From Manihot esculenta (taxonomy: Eukaryota; Streptophyta; Magnoliopsida; Malpighiales; Euphorbiaceae), in assembly GCF_001659605.2 (NCBI RefSeq), contig NC_035172.2, positions 32,539,342 through 32,603,341 of the forward strand: DNA of 64,000 nucleotides, in the 5' to 3' direction. Shown piece after piece: positions 11,601 through 23,800 of the stretch; position 1 is the stretch's first letter, and each line of letters starts with the position of its first letter. Under the pieces are notes generated by a model. That model made no database searches. It had not been told where the DNA came from and saw only the letters and a list, made by a program, of their open reading frames with translations. The position numbers were made by a program, and so were the translations under genes.

Positions 11601-12398
11601 GTACCCCTGACATCCCTTCCTAAGCAACCTACGAGCCTGAAGAGTTGATATCAGACCTCTAGGTGTGCCCCTCTTGTCTCCTCTGAAGACGACCTCTGAC
11701 CCGTTCTGATCTCTGAACCTGACTACCTTGTCCCTGCAGTCCAAGGTAGCACCATGGGTAGATAGCCAATCCATCCCTAGAATGACGTCAAAGTCTGTCA
11801 AATCTAGAACCACAAGGTCGGCGGAGAGGCATCTTCCCTCAACAAAAACTGGACTGTACTGGCAGACTGACACTGCCACTGACGGGTCACACATGGGTCC
11901 ACTGACCCATAGGGGACACTCTAACCCAGAGACTATCAGACCCAACCTCTCAATGGCTCTCGGAGCAATAAATGAATGAGATGCACCCGGGTCCATTAAT
12001 GCATACACATCAGAACACCCAATGACGAGATTACCTGACACCACGGTGTTGGATGTGTTAGCCTCCTGCTGTGTCATGGTGAAGATCCTGGCTGGAGCTG
12101 ATGGACCTTCACCTCGGGAACCAGAAGAAGAGGCTGCCCCTCTCCCTCTACCTCTGCCACTGCCCTGAGTTGTGGCTGGAACTGCTGGCTGTGCCACACT
12201 ACCAGAAGCTGTCTGCTGGGGCTGGCCCATAAAAGGCGCTCTAGGACACTGCCGAGCTATGTGTCCCTCCTGTCCACATCTGAAACATGTATTAGTCCCA
12301 GCTCGACACACTCCCTTGTGTGGTCTTCCACATCTTTGGCATTCTGTACCATCTGAGCCTGAGCTCGAGCCACCGCCAAATCCCAGACCGGATTTCAA
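8649..12398 (-). CDS. E1 Pol: zinc knuckle, protease, RT, RNase H, integrase, chromodomain
   Basis: An open frame of 1242 codons (8670-12398) continuous in frame with the gag part upstream. Two Cys/His knuckles lie at residues 20-51 ([12 protein letters not shown] and [14 protein letters not shown]). An aspartic protease motif MDPGASHSF is at 135-143. RT spans about 345-520 with [19 protein letters not shown] and the catalytic [10 protein letters not shown] at 470-479. RNase H is at about 580-700 ([20 protein letters not shown]). The integrase zinc-binding domain is followed by a core with [20 protein letters not shown] and [10 protein letters not shown]. The C-terminal segment around [15 protein letters not shown] resembles a chromodomain. 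A TAG (CAG in the sister elements) ends it eight residues short of the family C-terminus at 8652. All catalytic motifs appear intact. Expression would require reading through two stops in gag. Confidence 0.92.
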
Positions 12399-13628
12399 CT
12401 TGTTCTAAAACTTATTCTTCTTCGGCTTCCTGGTGGTGTTATCCCACCTCTTCTTACTTGAGCTCTGAGAAGAGAAACCTGGTCCTCCTCTGCCTGGGGT
12501 CTTAACCCCTGAAGACTGGGTCACTGACTGCTTCACTGACCCCTCAACTATAGCACTTGCTTCCATTCTTCGAGCCATATCCACCACAGTGTGGAAACTT
12601 TCTCTCTCAGCTGACTGAATCAACGAGGAGTACCTGGAATGCAGCTTCATAACATACCTCTTGGCTTTCTTCGTATCTATATCTAGAGCTTGCCCTGAAA
12701 AAGGCAATAGCTCCAAGAATTTATCCGTGAACTCCTCTACACCCATGTGCTCTGACTGCCTCAGTTGCTCAAACTCAATCATCTTCAGTTCTCTGGAACT
12801 GTCTGGAAAAGCCCATCCAGCGAACTCATTCGCAAATTCTTCCCATGTCATACCGTCTAGTCTTGGGTCCACATAACACTTGAACCATTCCCGTGCCTTC
12901 TTGCACTTTAAAGTGAACCCTGCCATCTGAATGGCCCTGCTGTCACTTGCCCCTAGCTCATCAGTTATTGTCTTCACCACTCTCAGATACTCAAAGGGGT
13001 CATCCCCTGACTTGTATTTGGGAGCATCCAGCTTGAGGTAATCTGTCATCTTTACCTTGCTCCCATCAGCTGAGCTAGGTCTAGGAGGTTGAGTAACTGG
13101 GGCTGCTGGTTCTGTAGGTGGAGGAGGTGGGGGTGCAGCATTCCCCGAGGTGGGGTTTGCCGGGTTTGGATAGAAGGGTGAGGGTGGATAAGCTGGGTAC
13201 TGTGTATAGGGTAGATAGAAAGGTGGATAAGGCATGTAGGTAGGGTAGGGGTTAAAGCTGGAGTAATCCGATGTACCTCCCATCGGATACCCTGAACCCT
13301 GTGGGAAGGGTGGATAATGGGGTGGAAAACCATACCCCGATGCCTGAACGCCTCCCTAAGACTCCCCTGTCCCTTCTTCCTCCATGCTCACATCCAGGTT
13401 CCCATCCCTCCTCTGATCCTCTCCTGTAACCTCCCTCACATCGGAAGAACTTCCTCCTCTATCTGTCCCCCTTCTGCTAGCATCAAAAGACCTTCTAGGG
13501 TCCCTTGACACTCTCTCTCTGTTGGCTCTACAAGACATTGCCCTAGGCAATGTAGGAGGACGGGCGCTCGTGCCCTCATCCTCAGGTGGCACTCCAGTCA
13601 ATCGTGCAGATCGACGAGTTCCTCTCAT
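12399..13628 (-). pseudogene. E1 Gag, interrupted by two stop codons
   Basis: The frame starts [12 protein letters not shown] at 13628, as in E2 and E3. One stop falls near 13356, where the sisters have a Gln codon (ES-Q-GG). A second falls at 12405-12407, where NKFW of the sisters reads NKF-stop (TGG to TAG). Between them 292 codons are open (12405-13283). The N-terminal third is basic and polar, followed by a Pro/Tyr-rich stretch (YPPFYLPYTQYPAYPPSPFY) and the retrotransposon gag domain ([41 protein letters not shown]). The product would form the particle shell and bind RNA. Translation would stop before the zinc knuckles. Confidence 0.85.
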
Positions 13629-13883
13629 CCTGTTTTCTGAAAACAGTACACATCATACAAACATTAGCATCATATGGTTTATGTGGGCACACATGAACCC
13701 TCATCACATACATCACATAGCATAGCATATCATTAATGCACATGCACAAAGTCATGGCAATTCACATCATCAAACAAGACAGGACTCCACATCCTATCCT
13801 AGTGGACATGATCTTCCTATTGTGCTTGACCTCCTAGAACATCTATGAGCCCGACACTCTAGGTCCGATCCTATGAACCTAGG

Positions 13884-13895
13884 GCTCTGATACCA
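13884..13895 (-). other. E1 primer binding site (initiator Met tRNA type)
   Basis: The minus strand reads TGGTATCAGAGC three bases inside the 5' LTR, complementary to the 3' end of plant initiator Met tRNA. The same site is present in E2 and E3. Confidence 0.9.
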
Positions 13896-13898
13896 TTC

Positions 13899-16225
13899 TA
13901 TAACGACCCGAAAATCGGACCGCTACCGGCGCTAGGATCCGGGTCGACTTAAGGCCGCCGGGACCCGTAGCAAGCCAAACATACATCCTGGAAACCTGTA
14001 TAATCCCATACATGATCAACAACATGCATAAAAATTTAAACTTTTCTTTCATTTCTCATACACCAAACTCAACCTGTGCATGCACTAAAACATAATCATA
14101 AACTGGACCCCTCTGTGGGATCTCATCAATGCCCCAATGGGCGATATACATGTGTTGAGTTGGCTAACATCTGTATCATCAAATATCTAAGATCATGCAT
14201 CAACAAGGGATTACAATACTCATAGGGTCAAGCACATCTATAACCTCAATATACCTCATTACATAACATACTGTAATCTCTTACATTACATCATAGTACA
14301 ATTGTCATGTCCACAATCTAACTATTACATAGACATACTTCAAAACTCTGGCTAACCTCCTGGTCTACCTTGTACCTGCACATCTGGGGTTAGGGGAGAG
14401 GGGTGAGCTACAAAGCCCAGTGAGCAGAATAGTGAAATCATATAATAAAATTTCATGCTTTCATGAAATGCAACATATCACAACAAATCACATCTCGGAT
14501 GGTATTGTCACCAATAGTCCTCTACATAGTCCAACTGTGCCGGGACGTAGAATGGGTACAACCGGTCTTTCTCTTAACATAACATATCATACAGTCCAAC
14601 TATGCCAGGGACGTAGAATGGGTACAACCTGGACTTCCTCTTACATCGTGCCAGGGACGTAGAATGGGTACAACCTAGACTTCCATACCATCTCATGCCG
14701 TAGTATCATCATATCATATGAGGACTAAAGGGTCATCCAATAACCAATCCACATCAACATCATAAATGCAATGCAACATATTCGTGAATACTAATGCAAA
14801 CAACCTACTATATCTCATGGCATTCATGATGCATGGATCATGCTCAAAATTCATACTTCATTTATTTTAAAACTTTAAGGTTTATTCCACTCACCTCTGG
14901 CTAGCTCTGACAAACTCTGTAGCAGCTGGCTCACTGCTGGGGTCCTCGGTTCCTCGAGTCCGAACCTACACAGGTGGACTCCAATGAGGGACCAAACATA
15001 CATAAACATAACTCTAATATACTCCCAAAAAACCCCTAAAACATCATAAAACAACTACATAAAAACATGCAAGAAATGGCTGGACAGGGCACTTTCGGCG
15101 ACAGGTTCGGCGGCCGAAAGTCCCTCCAGAGCCGAAAGTCAGGCAGGTTCGGCGGCACCTTCGGCGGCCGAAACTCCCAGACAGAGGCGAAACTCATGCA
15201 TGTTCGGCGGCACCTTCGGCGGCCGAAAGTCCCAGACAGAGACGAAAGTCTCTTTTCGGGGGAAACTTCGGCAGCCAAAAGGCCTGCCTCCCCAGCCATG
15301 TTCGGTGGCCGAAAGTGCCTTCGGCTGCCGAACCTGGTTTCTGCCAAAGGGCAGAAACTTGGCTCCTTTATGCACATTTGCCTCCCAACTCTAACCAATC
15401 ATGCATAAACCTATTCTACAACATTCCCAAGCATTCACAAGCAAACATACAAGCTCCTAGGGGCATCAAACCAACAAAAACCCCAACTACAACACACAAG
15501 CAACTCACATTGTTCAAAAACACAACATTTGCTTAAAAACTCATACAACCCTATACATGCCATTCTACCCCATAAAACCACTTAAAACTTACTTAAAACA
15601 TACAATGAGTTTAAGATCGGCTCTTACCTCTTGAAGATCGAGAGAGAGACGACCTAAACTCGGAGATCCAAGCAAATGAGCTCCTGAGTTCCCAAAGCTC
15701 CAAAACTTGCTTAAAACTCGTAAATCTTCAAAATAAGATGAAAACTAGTGAAAAACTTGAAAGATTTGAAGGAAAAGACTCAAGATCGGTGAGGGGTGGC
15801 GGAGGACTCACCTTGGCCGACAACGGGGAGAAAACTCGCCCGTTTTCGGCTAAGGGACCCTTTTATAGGTGGCTGGCCTGGCCACGTTCGGGGGCCGAAA
15901 GTGCCTCCGCATGCATGCCATGTTCGGCGGCTGAACTTGACTTTCGGCGGCCGAACCTGGTCTTCCCTCACTCATGCTTTCGGGGGCCTAACGTGTCTCC
16001 AAAACGCATGCATGTTCGGCGGCCGAACTTGACTTTCGGCGGCCGAACCTGGGTTTTCCTCCAAAGACTTTTCATGCAAAAACTCATTAAATTTTCATAC
16101 TTAAAATCATGAAATACCTTAAAACATTTTATGAAAACATGATTCTACCCTACTAGAGGCTTCCGACATCCGAGATTCCACCGGACGGTAGGAATTCTGA
16201 TACCGGAGTCTAGCCGGGTATTACA
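13899..16225 (-). repeat. E1 5' LTR
   Basis: 2327 bp, TG...CA type, with the inner end changed from TGTAACG to TATAACG on the plus strand. Reading the minus strand it contains a cluster of GGCGGCC-type hairpin motifs, a TATA box (CTATAAAAGG), the leader with a donor-like GTAAGAG, a second hairpin cluster, and a minisatellite with CCAGG...CCTGG arms near 14540-14680. It is full length, unlike its 3' partner. Confidence 0.92.
15861..15867 (-). promoter_or_regulatory. TATA box of the E1 5' LTR
   Basis: The minus strand reads CCACCTATAAAAGGGTCCC. The motif is conserved in E2, E3 and the solo LTR at 32985 at the equivalent position. Transcription would start roughly 30 bp downstream (leftward). 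Confidence 0.75.
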
Positions 16226-16230
16226 CTTGC
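16226..16230. repeat. Target-site duplication of E1, right copy (CTTGC)
   Basis: Exact match to 6792-6796. Confidence 0.9.
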
Positions 16231-17600
16231 ATTACAAGACTACAAATGTAACAAGTCATTACAATAAGGATTGTAGGGAAGACAAGTCATATAAAAGGTA
16301 ATCTTGCAGTAATAATCTATTTAAACAAAGTTTAACTACAATATTCATCTAAATATTATGATGTCGTGGTACATATTTATAAGAAACTTGCTGCAAACAT
16401 GAGTTAATATGCAATATAGATATCATTGTTACTCTAATTTTTCATGGTGAGGAACCTAAAGGATACTAAATAGTATTATACAAAACTTATGAATCTGTTT
16501 CACAAATAATGATCGATGACTCAAAAGCAAAAGCCAATTTGATACCTTCTAACATCACTCATGCTTCTCCTGCTAAAACTGACAAATATCAAACTTGTCT
16601 AGGTATTCCATGTACCTTATATCATGCACTAGTAGTAATTGTCACAACTATCGCTGTAGAGAAAAACTGATCCTTTCGTGATACATCACAAGTAAGCTTA
16701 AAAACTCTATGAGGAAGGAAGAGTTATGTATCATAATCAGTTGATTGATCATACACATGAGGAGAAGGAACAACAAAAACACCACTCTGCTATAACTACG
16801 GAAAATCAAGAGATATACAGGAAAAAGTAAGCATGGGATCAGGAGCCACTCTATAAAAAACACACTGATTCTGCTCTTTCCATATATTATAGAGTGTATG
16901 CATTGCAAGAGATAACAACAAGAAACTCTCAGAATCTATCTTAGAATGTGTTAACAATGCTTCCCACCACAAGATAAAGTTAGAAAAACCAACAGACATA
17001 GGTTTATATGTGCAGGGACTAATAAATTATATGAACCAAGCATAAAAACAATGAAAAAATATATGCTCTAAAGTCTCAGACTCAGACTAATAGATATGAC
17101 AAGGAGAGTTCTCTGAACAATCTCTCTTGACTAAATTAGTCAATACTGGCAAAACATTATGAAGAGAGTGCCAAAAAAAAATATTTTAATTTTGGTATAA
17201 CTTGAGGGCACCAAACACTCTTTCACGTCTCTGACTAAGGAATCACAGAAGAAGATGGATGATTGCCCAAACAAAAAATGTAACTACTATGCATCAAAAA
17301 CTTATATCCAAAATGAACAGTATATTGACCATTCCTCATGTAACGCCAAACTAATAAATCCGGAGTGCCAAGAGGTGCAACTAAAATTGATAAAATTGAT
17401 TTAGCCTGTTGCTGCGTAAAGAGGCTAAAAACAAGCTGATGGTTCCAATCAAGGATATTATGATCACTAAAATTTAACACTAATTGAAAATAATCTGGAC
17501 ATTGGGGAGATCGTTGCAATAGGAAACTATCGGATTGAGGCAACCAAGGGTTAGACCAAATGCGAGTAGTTTTGCCATCAGCAATGTTTAATTATACTCT
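16231..17600 (-). pseudogene. LINE (L1-type) 3' part: zinc-binding RT-associated domain and RNase H
   Basis: The minus strand translates in pieces to ADGKTTRIWSNPWLP and then VFSLFTQQQAKSILSILVAP and VWRYMRNGQYTV (17543-17235). These are the RT-associated zinc-binding (zf-RVT) segments of plant L1-type LINEs. Further on, LYNIWKEQNQCVF (near 16860) matches the usual linker before RNase H. Then SYKYVPRHHNI near 16330 matches the end of the RNase H domain. Stops and frameshifts make it non-functional. It lacks the RT core and endonuclease. A matching 5' part in the same orientation lies at 41924-42885, and the poly-A end is at 6769, across E1. Confidence 0.8.
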
Positions 17601-18314
17601 TTGTGTAGCTTTGGCTCATAGGCTTAATTATACTCTTTAAGCCCATAATTGCAAGTGTTGCACTAAATCTATATAATTTGAATTGAAGCATGCCTCAAGT
17701 GTATTTTCATTAGATGAATATGGTTTTAAACTTATTTTAGGCTCATTTGAATGATATAATGTTGCTCCACACCATTGTTACAACTCTACCTATTGGATCT
17801 GTATTATTCCCTCCTTTAGAAAAGATTCGTCCTTGAAGATTCGTCCTCGAATCTTGCTCATGTTCATGTCAGGAATGGAAACTTTAGGAGCAAATGCACC
17901 TTCAGAAACCTCCTGTTGAATTGGTGAAAATAGCATGAAAGTCTCTTCATGGATGTTCTAATCAATAACCTGCACATCAAGAATAAGAAAACTAGGCATA
18001 CCAATGTTAGTCATAGAAAGATTATGTGGATGTGACCCATTCTCCTCTACAACTTCCAAAACAACCTCATTCACCTCCTCCACCTCATCAACCATAAGTC
18101 CTCCCCATGTCAACCATCAATAACAACCTCTTCTTTAAGCTCAATGATGGAATTTTCATTTACAACTTTGCTAACTTCATGCATTAAAACTTCCTTTTCA
18201 ATTTCAATCTCTATGGAAGTTGAAATCAGAACTTTAGCCTCTTCTTTCTCATTTTCTTTCTCCATCCTCCTCTTTCATATCTGTTTTCTTTTCTTAGCAA
18301 TAAACCTCTTCATC
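17600..18314 (-). mobile_element. R6 copy 1: fragment of a small LTR element
   Basis: This is nearly identical to 27243-27960 (both contain CTTTGTGTAGCTTTGGCTCA near the left end and end in AATAAACCTCTTCATC). It holds part of the R6 3' LTR (to about 17806), its polypurine tract and the start of the interior. It stops exactly at the first base of the E2 LTR. The left junction with the LINE carries a duplicated TTAATTATACTCTTT (17588 and 17625), suggesting a templated repair event. Confidence 0.8.
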
Positions 18315-20595
18315 TGTAATACCCGGCTAGACTCCGGTATCAGAATTCCTACCGTCCGGTGGAATCTCGGATGTCGGAAGCCTCTAGTAGGGTAGAAACA
18401 TGTTTTCATAAAATGTTTTAATGTATTTCATGGTTTTAAGTAAGAAGGAAATGAGTTTTTGCATGAAAACAACCTTGGAGGAAAACTCAGGTTCGGCCGC
18501 CAAACATGCATGCCTTCGGGAGCGCTTTTAGGCCCCCGAAAGCATAAGTGAGGGAAGTCCAGGTTCGGCCGCCGAACCTCAAGTTTGGCCGCCGAACATG
18601 GCATGCATGCGGAGGCACGTTCGGCCCCCGAACGTGGCCTGGCCAGCCACTATAAAAGGGTCCCTTAGCCGAAAACGGGCGAGTTTTCTCCCCATTGTCG
18701 GCCAAGGTGAGCTCTCCGCCGTCCCTCACCAATCTTTGAGTTCTTCCTTCAAATCTTTCACGATTTTCACAAGTTTTCATCTTGTTTTGAAGATTTTTAA
18801 GTTTTGAGCAAGTTTTGAACTTGGAGACCCAAGGAAGTGGAAAATCTCCCATCTCCAAGATTAGGTCGTCTCTCTCTCGAACTTCAAGAGGTAAGAGCCG
18901 ATCTTAAGCTCAATGCATGTTTTAAGTAAGTTTTATGAAGATCTATGGGGTAGAAGGCATGTTTAGCTTATGGGTAGGATTATGAGTTTATGATGTATTT
19001 TTGAACAATGTGGCTTGCAAATGCATGTTTGATGTGTTGTAGATGGGGTTTTAGATAGTTTGAAGCCCCTAGGAGCTTGTATGCTTGTGTATGAGTGTTG
19101 TAGAATAGGTTTATGCATGTTTGGATGGAAAGGGAGGCGTTTATGCATAGAAGAGCTGAGTTTCTGCCACTAAGGGAGAAACCAGGTTCGGCAGCCGAAG
19201 GAACTTTCGGCCGCCGAACATGCTTGTGGAAGCAGCCTTCGGCTGTCGAAGCTTGCCCCTGAAAAGAGACATTCGTCTCTGTCTGGGAGTTTCGACCGCC
19301 GAAAGTGCCGCCGAACATGCATGAGTTTCGCCTCTGTCTGGGAGTTTCGGCCGTCGAAGGTGCCGCCGAACCTGCCTGACTTTCGGCTCTGGAGGGACTT
19401 TCGGCCGCCGAACCTGCCGCCGAAAGTGCCCTGTCCAGCCTTCCTTTGCATGTTTTTGCATGGATGTTAGAGGTGTTTTAGAGGGTTTTTGGGGGATGTT
19501 TTCAGAGTCATGTTATAGTATGTTGGTCCCTCATTTGAGTCCACCTGTGTAGGTTCGGACCCGAGGAATCGAGGACCTCAGCAGTGAGTCAGCTGCTTCA
19601 GTCAGTGTCAGAGCTAGCCAGAGGTGAGTAGAATAACTCCTTATGTTTCAAGTAAATAAATCAGTTTCAAGCATTTTCATGCATCATGGATGCCATGTGA
19701 TATTTTAGGTTGTTTGCATTAGAATTCACGAATATGTTGCATTGCATAATATGTTGTTGATGTGGATGAATGTTGAATGATCCATTAGCCCTCATATGTT
19801 ACGACATGATGATATGATATGGAAGTCCAGGTGTGGCCTGCACTACGCCCCTGGCACTATGTAAGAGAAAGATCGGGTGTGGCCTGCACTACGCCTCCGG
19901 CACCATTGGTTATGTATGTTATGTTATGTATAAGAGAAAGACCAGGTGTGGCCTGCACTACGCCCCTGGCATGATTGGATTATGTAGAGGGCTAAATGGT
20001 GACAAGTTCATCCTTGATATGATTAGTTGTGATGTGATGCATTTCATGATAGCATGTGTTTTAAATGTTTTATTATTCTGCTCACTGGGCTCTAGTAGCT
20101 CACCCCTCTCCCAAATTCCCCAGGTTTGCAGGTACAGGGTAGACCAGGAGGTCAGCAAGAGTATTGAAGTCAATTGTATGTAATAGATAGAATGTGGACA
20201 TGAAAAAAATGTAAAGTTATGAATAGTCATGTAATGACATTGAGGACTAGAGGTTGTGCTTGACCTATGTGTAATGTATCCCTTTTAATACATGATCCTA
20301 GACCTTTTATGATGTTTATGTAAACCAACTCAATACATGTTGTATTTGCCCATTGGGGCTTTGATGAGATCCCACAGAGGGGGTCGATGTTTATGATTAT
20401 GTCTATGTTCAGTGCATGCACAGGTTGAGTTTGGTGTTTGAATGAAAGAAAAGTTTTAATTTTTATGTATGTTGTTGATCATGTATAGGATTAAACAGGT
20501 TTACAGGTTGCATGTCAGGCTTGCTACGGGTCCCGGCGGCCTTAAGCCGACCTGGATCCTAGCGCCGGTAGCGGTCCGATTTTCGGATCCTTCCA
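18315..20595 (+). repeat. E2 5' LTR
   Basis: 2281 bp starting TGTAATACCCGGC. The 3' end reads TTCGGATCCTTCCA, where the other copies end TTCGGGTCGTTACA, so the inner terminus has mutated. The TATA box is at 18651. GGCGGCC-type hairpin clusters lie at about 18490-18630 and 19185-19430. A CCAGG...CTGGC minisatellite lies at about 19825-19975. Confidence 0.9.
18651..18657 (+). promoter_or_regulatory. TATA box of the E2 5' LTR
   Basis: CCACTATAAAAGGGTCCC, identical in the 3' LTR at 25206. Confidence 0.75.
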
Positions 20596-20858
20596 GAATG
20601 GTATCAGAGCCCTAGGTTCATATGGTCGGACCTAGAGTGTCGGGCTCATAGATGTTATAGAAGGTCAAGCACAATAGGAAAGGTCATGTCCACTAGGATA
20701 GGATGTGGAGTCCTGTCTTGTATGATGATGTGAAATGCCATGATTATATACATGTGCATTAATGCTATGATATGAATGATATGTATGTGATGCGGGTTCA
20801 TGTGTGCCCACATGAACCATATGATGCTAACGTTTATGTGATGTGTACTGTTTTTCAG
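18891..20858 (+). other. Possible leader intron of the Tekay family
   Basis: A donor-like AAGAG/GTAAGAG at 18891 lies about 210 bp after the TATA box. An acceptor-like TGTTTTTCAG at 20849-20858 ends eight bases before the gag ATG (20867). The same donor and acceptor sequences are kept in E1 and E3. Removing the intron would delete the rest of the LTR and the primer site from the gag message. This is inferred only from the motifs. Confidence 0.3.
20599..20610 (+). other. E2 primer binding site (initiator Met tRNA type)
   Basis: TGGTATCAGAGC three bases after the 5' LTR. Confidence 0.9.
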
Positions 20859-20866
20859 AAAACAGG

Positions 20867-23800
20867 ATGAGAGGAACTCGTCGATCTGCAAGATTGACTG
20901 GAGTACCACCTGAGGATGAGGGCACGAGCGCCCGTCCTCCAGCATTGCCTAGGGCAATGTCAAGCAGGTCTAGCAGGGAAAGAGCAGTAAGAGACCCTAG
21001 AAGGTCTTTGGATCTGGGTAGAAGCAGATCAGTCTGAGGAACAGTTCAGGGAGGAATGTCAGAGGACATGGGGGATGATATGGATGTAGAGCAGAGGAGG
21101 GATGGCAGTCTGGGAGTTAGCATGTCAGAAGAGGGAATGGGAGAGTCCCAAGGAGGCACTCAGGCCTCGGGATTTGTTCAGCCACCCCACTACCCACACT
21201 TCTCACAAAATCCTGGGTATTCGATGGGAGGTACGTCGGATTACCCTAGCTTCACCCCTTATCCCACACAGATGCCATACCCACCCTACTACCCACCATA
21301 TTCACAATACCCAATGTATCCATCCACACCTTACTATCCAAATCCAGCAAACCCTACCTCAGAAAATGTTGCACCTCCTCCACCATCAGCAGAACCCACA
21401 GTTCCAGCAACCCATATGCCTAAGCCTAGCTCATCTGATGGGAGCAAGGTCAAGATGACCGACTACATGAAGCTGGGTGCTCCCCAGTTTGAAACCGGTG
21501 ATGACCCGTTTGTGTATCTTGAGAGGGTCAAAACAATTACAGATGAGATAGGGGCGGATGACAATAGAGCCATTCAGATGGCTGGGTTCACACTTAAATG
21601 CAAAAAGGCCCGTGAGTGGTTTAAGAACTATGTGAGCCCGAGGTTGGACAGTCTATCATGGGAGGAGTTTGCAAATGAATTTGCAGGATGGGCTTTTCCT
21701 GACAGTTCAAGAGAATTGAAGATGATTGAGTTTAAACAGTTAAGGCAGACAGAGGAAATGAGTGTAGAGGAGTACACCGACAGATTCTTAGAGCTGTTGT
21801 CGTTTGCAGGGCAAACTCTTGACACAAACCAGAAGAAGTCAAGGAGGTATATCATGAAACTTCACTCCAAGTATTCCTCCTTGATTCAGTCCGCAGATAG
21901 GGAGAGCTTCCATGCCATAGTGGATATGGCGAGGAGGATGGAGGCTAGTGCTATCATCGAGGGGAAAGTCAAGCAGTCAGTGGCACAACCTTCTGGTTCT
22001 AAGACCTCAGGCTCTTCTTCTATGAGTGCAGCAGCTTCAGGTAGTAAAAAGTGGGACATAGGCTCTAGGAAGTCCAAGAAGAACAAGTTCTGGAACAAGG
22101 TTAAGTCCAGTCTGGGATTTGGAGGTGGCCCAAGCTCTGGTGCGGATAATGCAGTTTGTGCAAGGTGTGGTAAGCCACACAGAGGAGTATGTCGGTTTGG
22201 GACGACAGCCTGTTACAGATGTGGTCAGGAGGGGCATATGTCTCGAGAATGTCCAAGAGCAGCCCCGATGGCACAGTCCCAGCAGACAGCTTTCAGGACC
22301 AGATATGGGCATTTTGAGTTCCTTGTAATGCCGTTCGGGTTAACCAACGCCCCTGCAACATTCATGGATCTCATGAACAGAGTATTTAGCCAGTACCTGG
22401 ATCACTTCGTTATTGTCTTCATAGATGATATCTTAGTGTATTCCAGGAATACAGAGGAGCATGCCCATCATCTGAGGATGGTTCTACAGACCTTGAGGGA
22501 GCATGGCTTGTATGCCAAGTTCTCCAAGTGTGAGTTCTGGCTGAGGAGCATTTCATTCTTGGGGCATGTTGTGACAGAAAATGGAATAGAGGTGGACCCC
22601 AAGAAAACAGAAACTGTGGCTAACTGGCCTAGACCCACTTCAGTGACAGAGATTAGAAGTTTCTTGGGTTTGGCAGGTTACTACAGGAGGTTCGTTCAGG
22701 ACTTCTCAAAGATTGCAGCTCCTCTGACCAGGTTAACCAGGAAAAATCAAAAGTTTGTGTGGACCGACCAGTGTGAAGAGAGTTTTGAAGAGCTTAAGAA
22801 GAGGCTGACTGCAGCACCAGTGTTAGCTCTGCCATCTAGTGATGAGGACTTTACAGTCTTTTGTGATGCGTCCCGTGTGGGACTGGGTTGTGTACTAATG
22901 CAGAATGAGAGGGTGATTGCTTATGCTTCTAGGCAGCTGAAGAAGCATGAGTTGAATTACCCCACACATGACCTAGAGATGGCAGCAGTAATCTTTGCGC
23001 TCAAGATGTGGAGGCACTACCTCTATGGGGTAAAATGTGAGATCTTTACAGATCATAAGAGCCTGCAGTACATCCTGAGTCAAAGAGATTTGAACTTGAG
23101 ACAGAGGAGATGGGTAAAGCTGCTGAGTAATTATGATTGCAAGATTCAGTATCATCCGGGTAAGGCGAATGTCGTGGCGGACGCCCTAAGCCGGAAGTCA
23201 CTAGGCAGTTTATCCCACATATCAGCTGAGAGGAGACCAGTGGTGAAGGAGTTTTACAAGCTCATTGAGGAAGGTCTACAGATGGAGTTGTCTGGTACAG
23301 GTGCTTTGGTAGCCCAGATGAGAGTGACACATGTGTTTCTGGAGCAGGTGGCTCAGAAACAGCATGAGGATCCAGAGTTAGTGAAGATTGCCTGGACTGT
23401 TCAGTCAGGCAAAGATAGTGAGTTCAGATTCGACAGTAAAGGGATCCTCCGCTATGGGAGCAGACTATGTGTACCAGATGACATAGGGCTAAAAGGAGAC
23501 ATTATGAGAGAGGCTCATAATGCAAGATACAACGTTCACCCTGGAGCCACCAAGATGTATCAAGATTTGAAGAAGGTTTATTGGTGGCCAGCTATGAAGA
23601 AAGAAGTGGCACAGTTTGTGTCAGCCTGCAAAGTGTGTCAGAGGGTGAAGCTGGAACATCAGAAGCCGGCTGGAATGCTTAACCCGCTACCTATTCCAGA
23701 GTGGAAATGAGAGAATATAGCTATGGACTTCGTAGTAGGGTTACCAGCGACGTCCAACAGATTGGACTCCATATGGGTGATTGTGGACAGACTCACCAAA

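Larger units (their letters stand above)
6797..16225 (-). mobile_element. E1: near-complete Tekay/Del-like Ty3 chromovirus
   Basis: The 9.4-kb element lies on the minus strand. Two LTRs with TG...CA ends flank, in reading order, an initiator-Met primer site, a gag-pol frame, a polypurine tract and the 3' LTR. It carries a 5-bp duplication, CTTGC. Domain order gag, zinc knuckles, protease, RT, RNase H, integrase and a C-terminal chromodomain-like segment, plus long LTRs, fits the Tekay (Del) clade. The gag-pol frame of 1660 codons contains three stops and no net frameshift. The 3' LTR has lost 586 bp, and the remaining LTR sequence differs by about 1%, so the insertion is fairly recent. Confidence 0.93.

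Noticed and set aside
18144..18395. 83-codon plus-strand ORF, repeated at 27742-27993
   Set aside because: It is antisense to the R6 interior, runs into the E2 LTR in one copy, and consists of Ser/Phe-rich low complexity from the reverse of a charged helical ORF.
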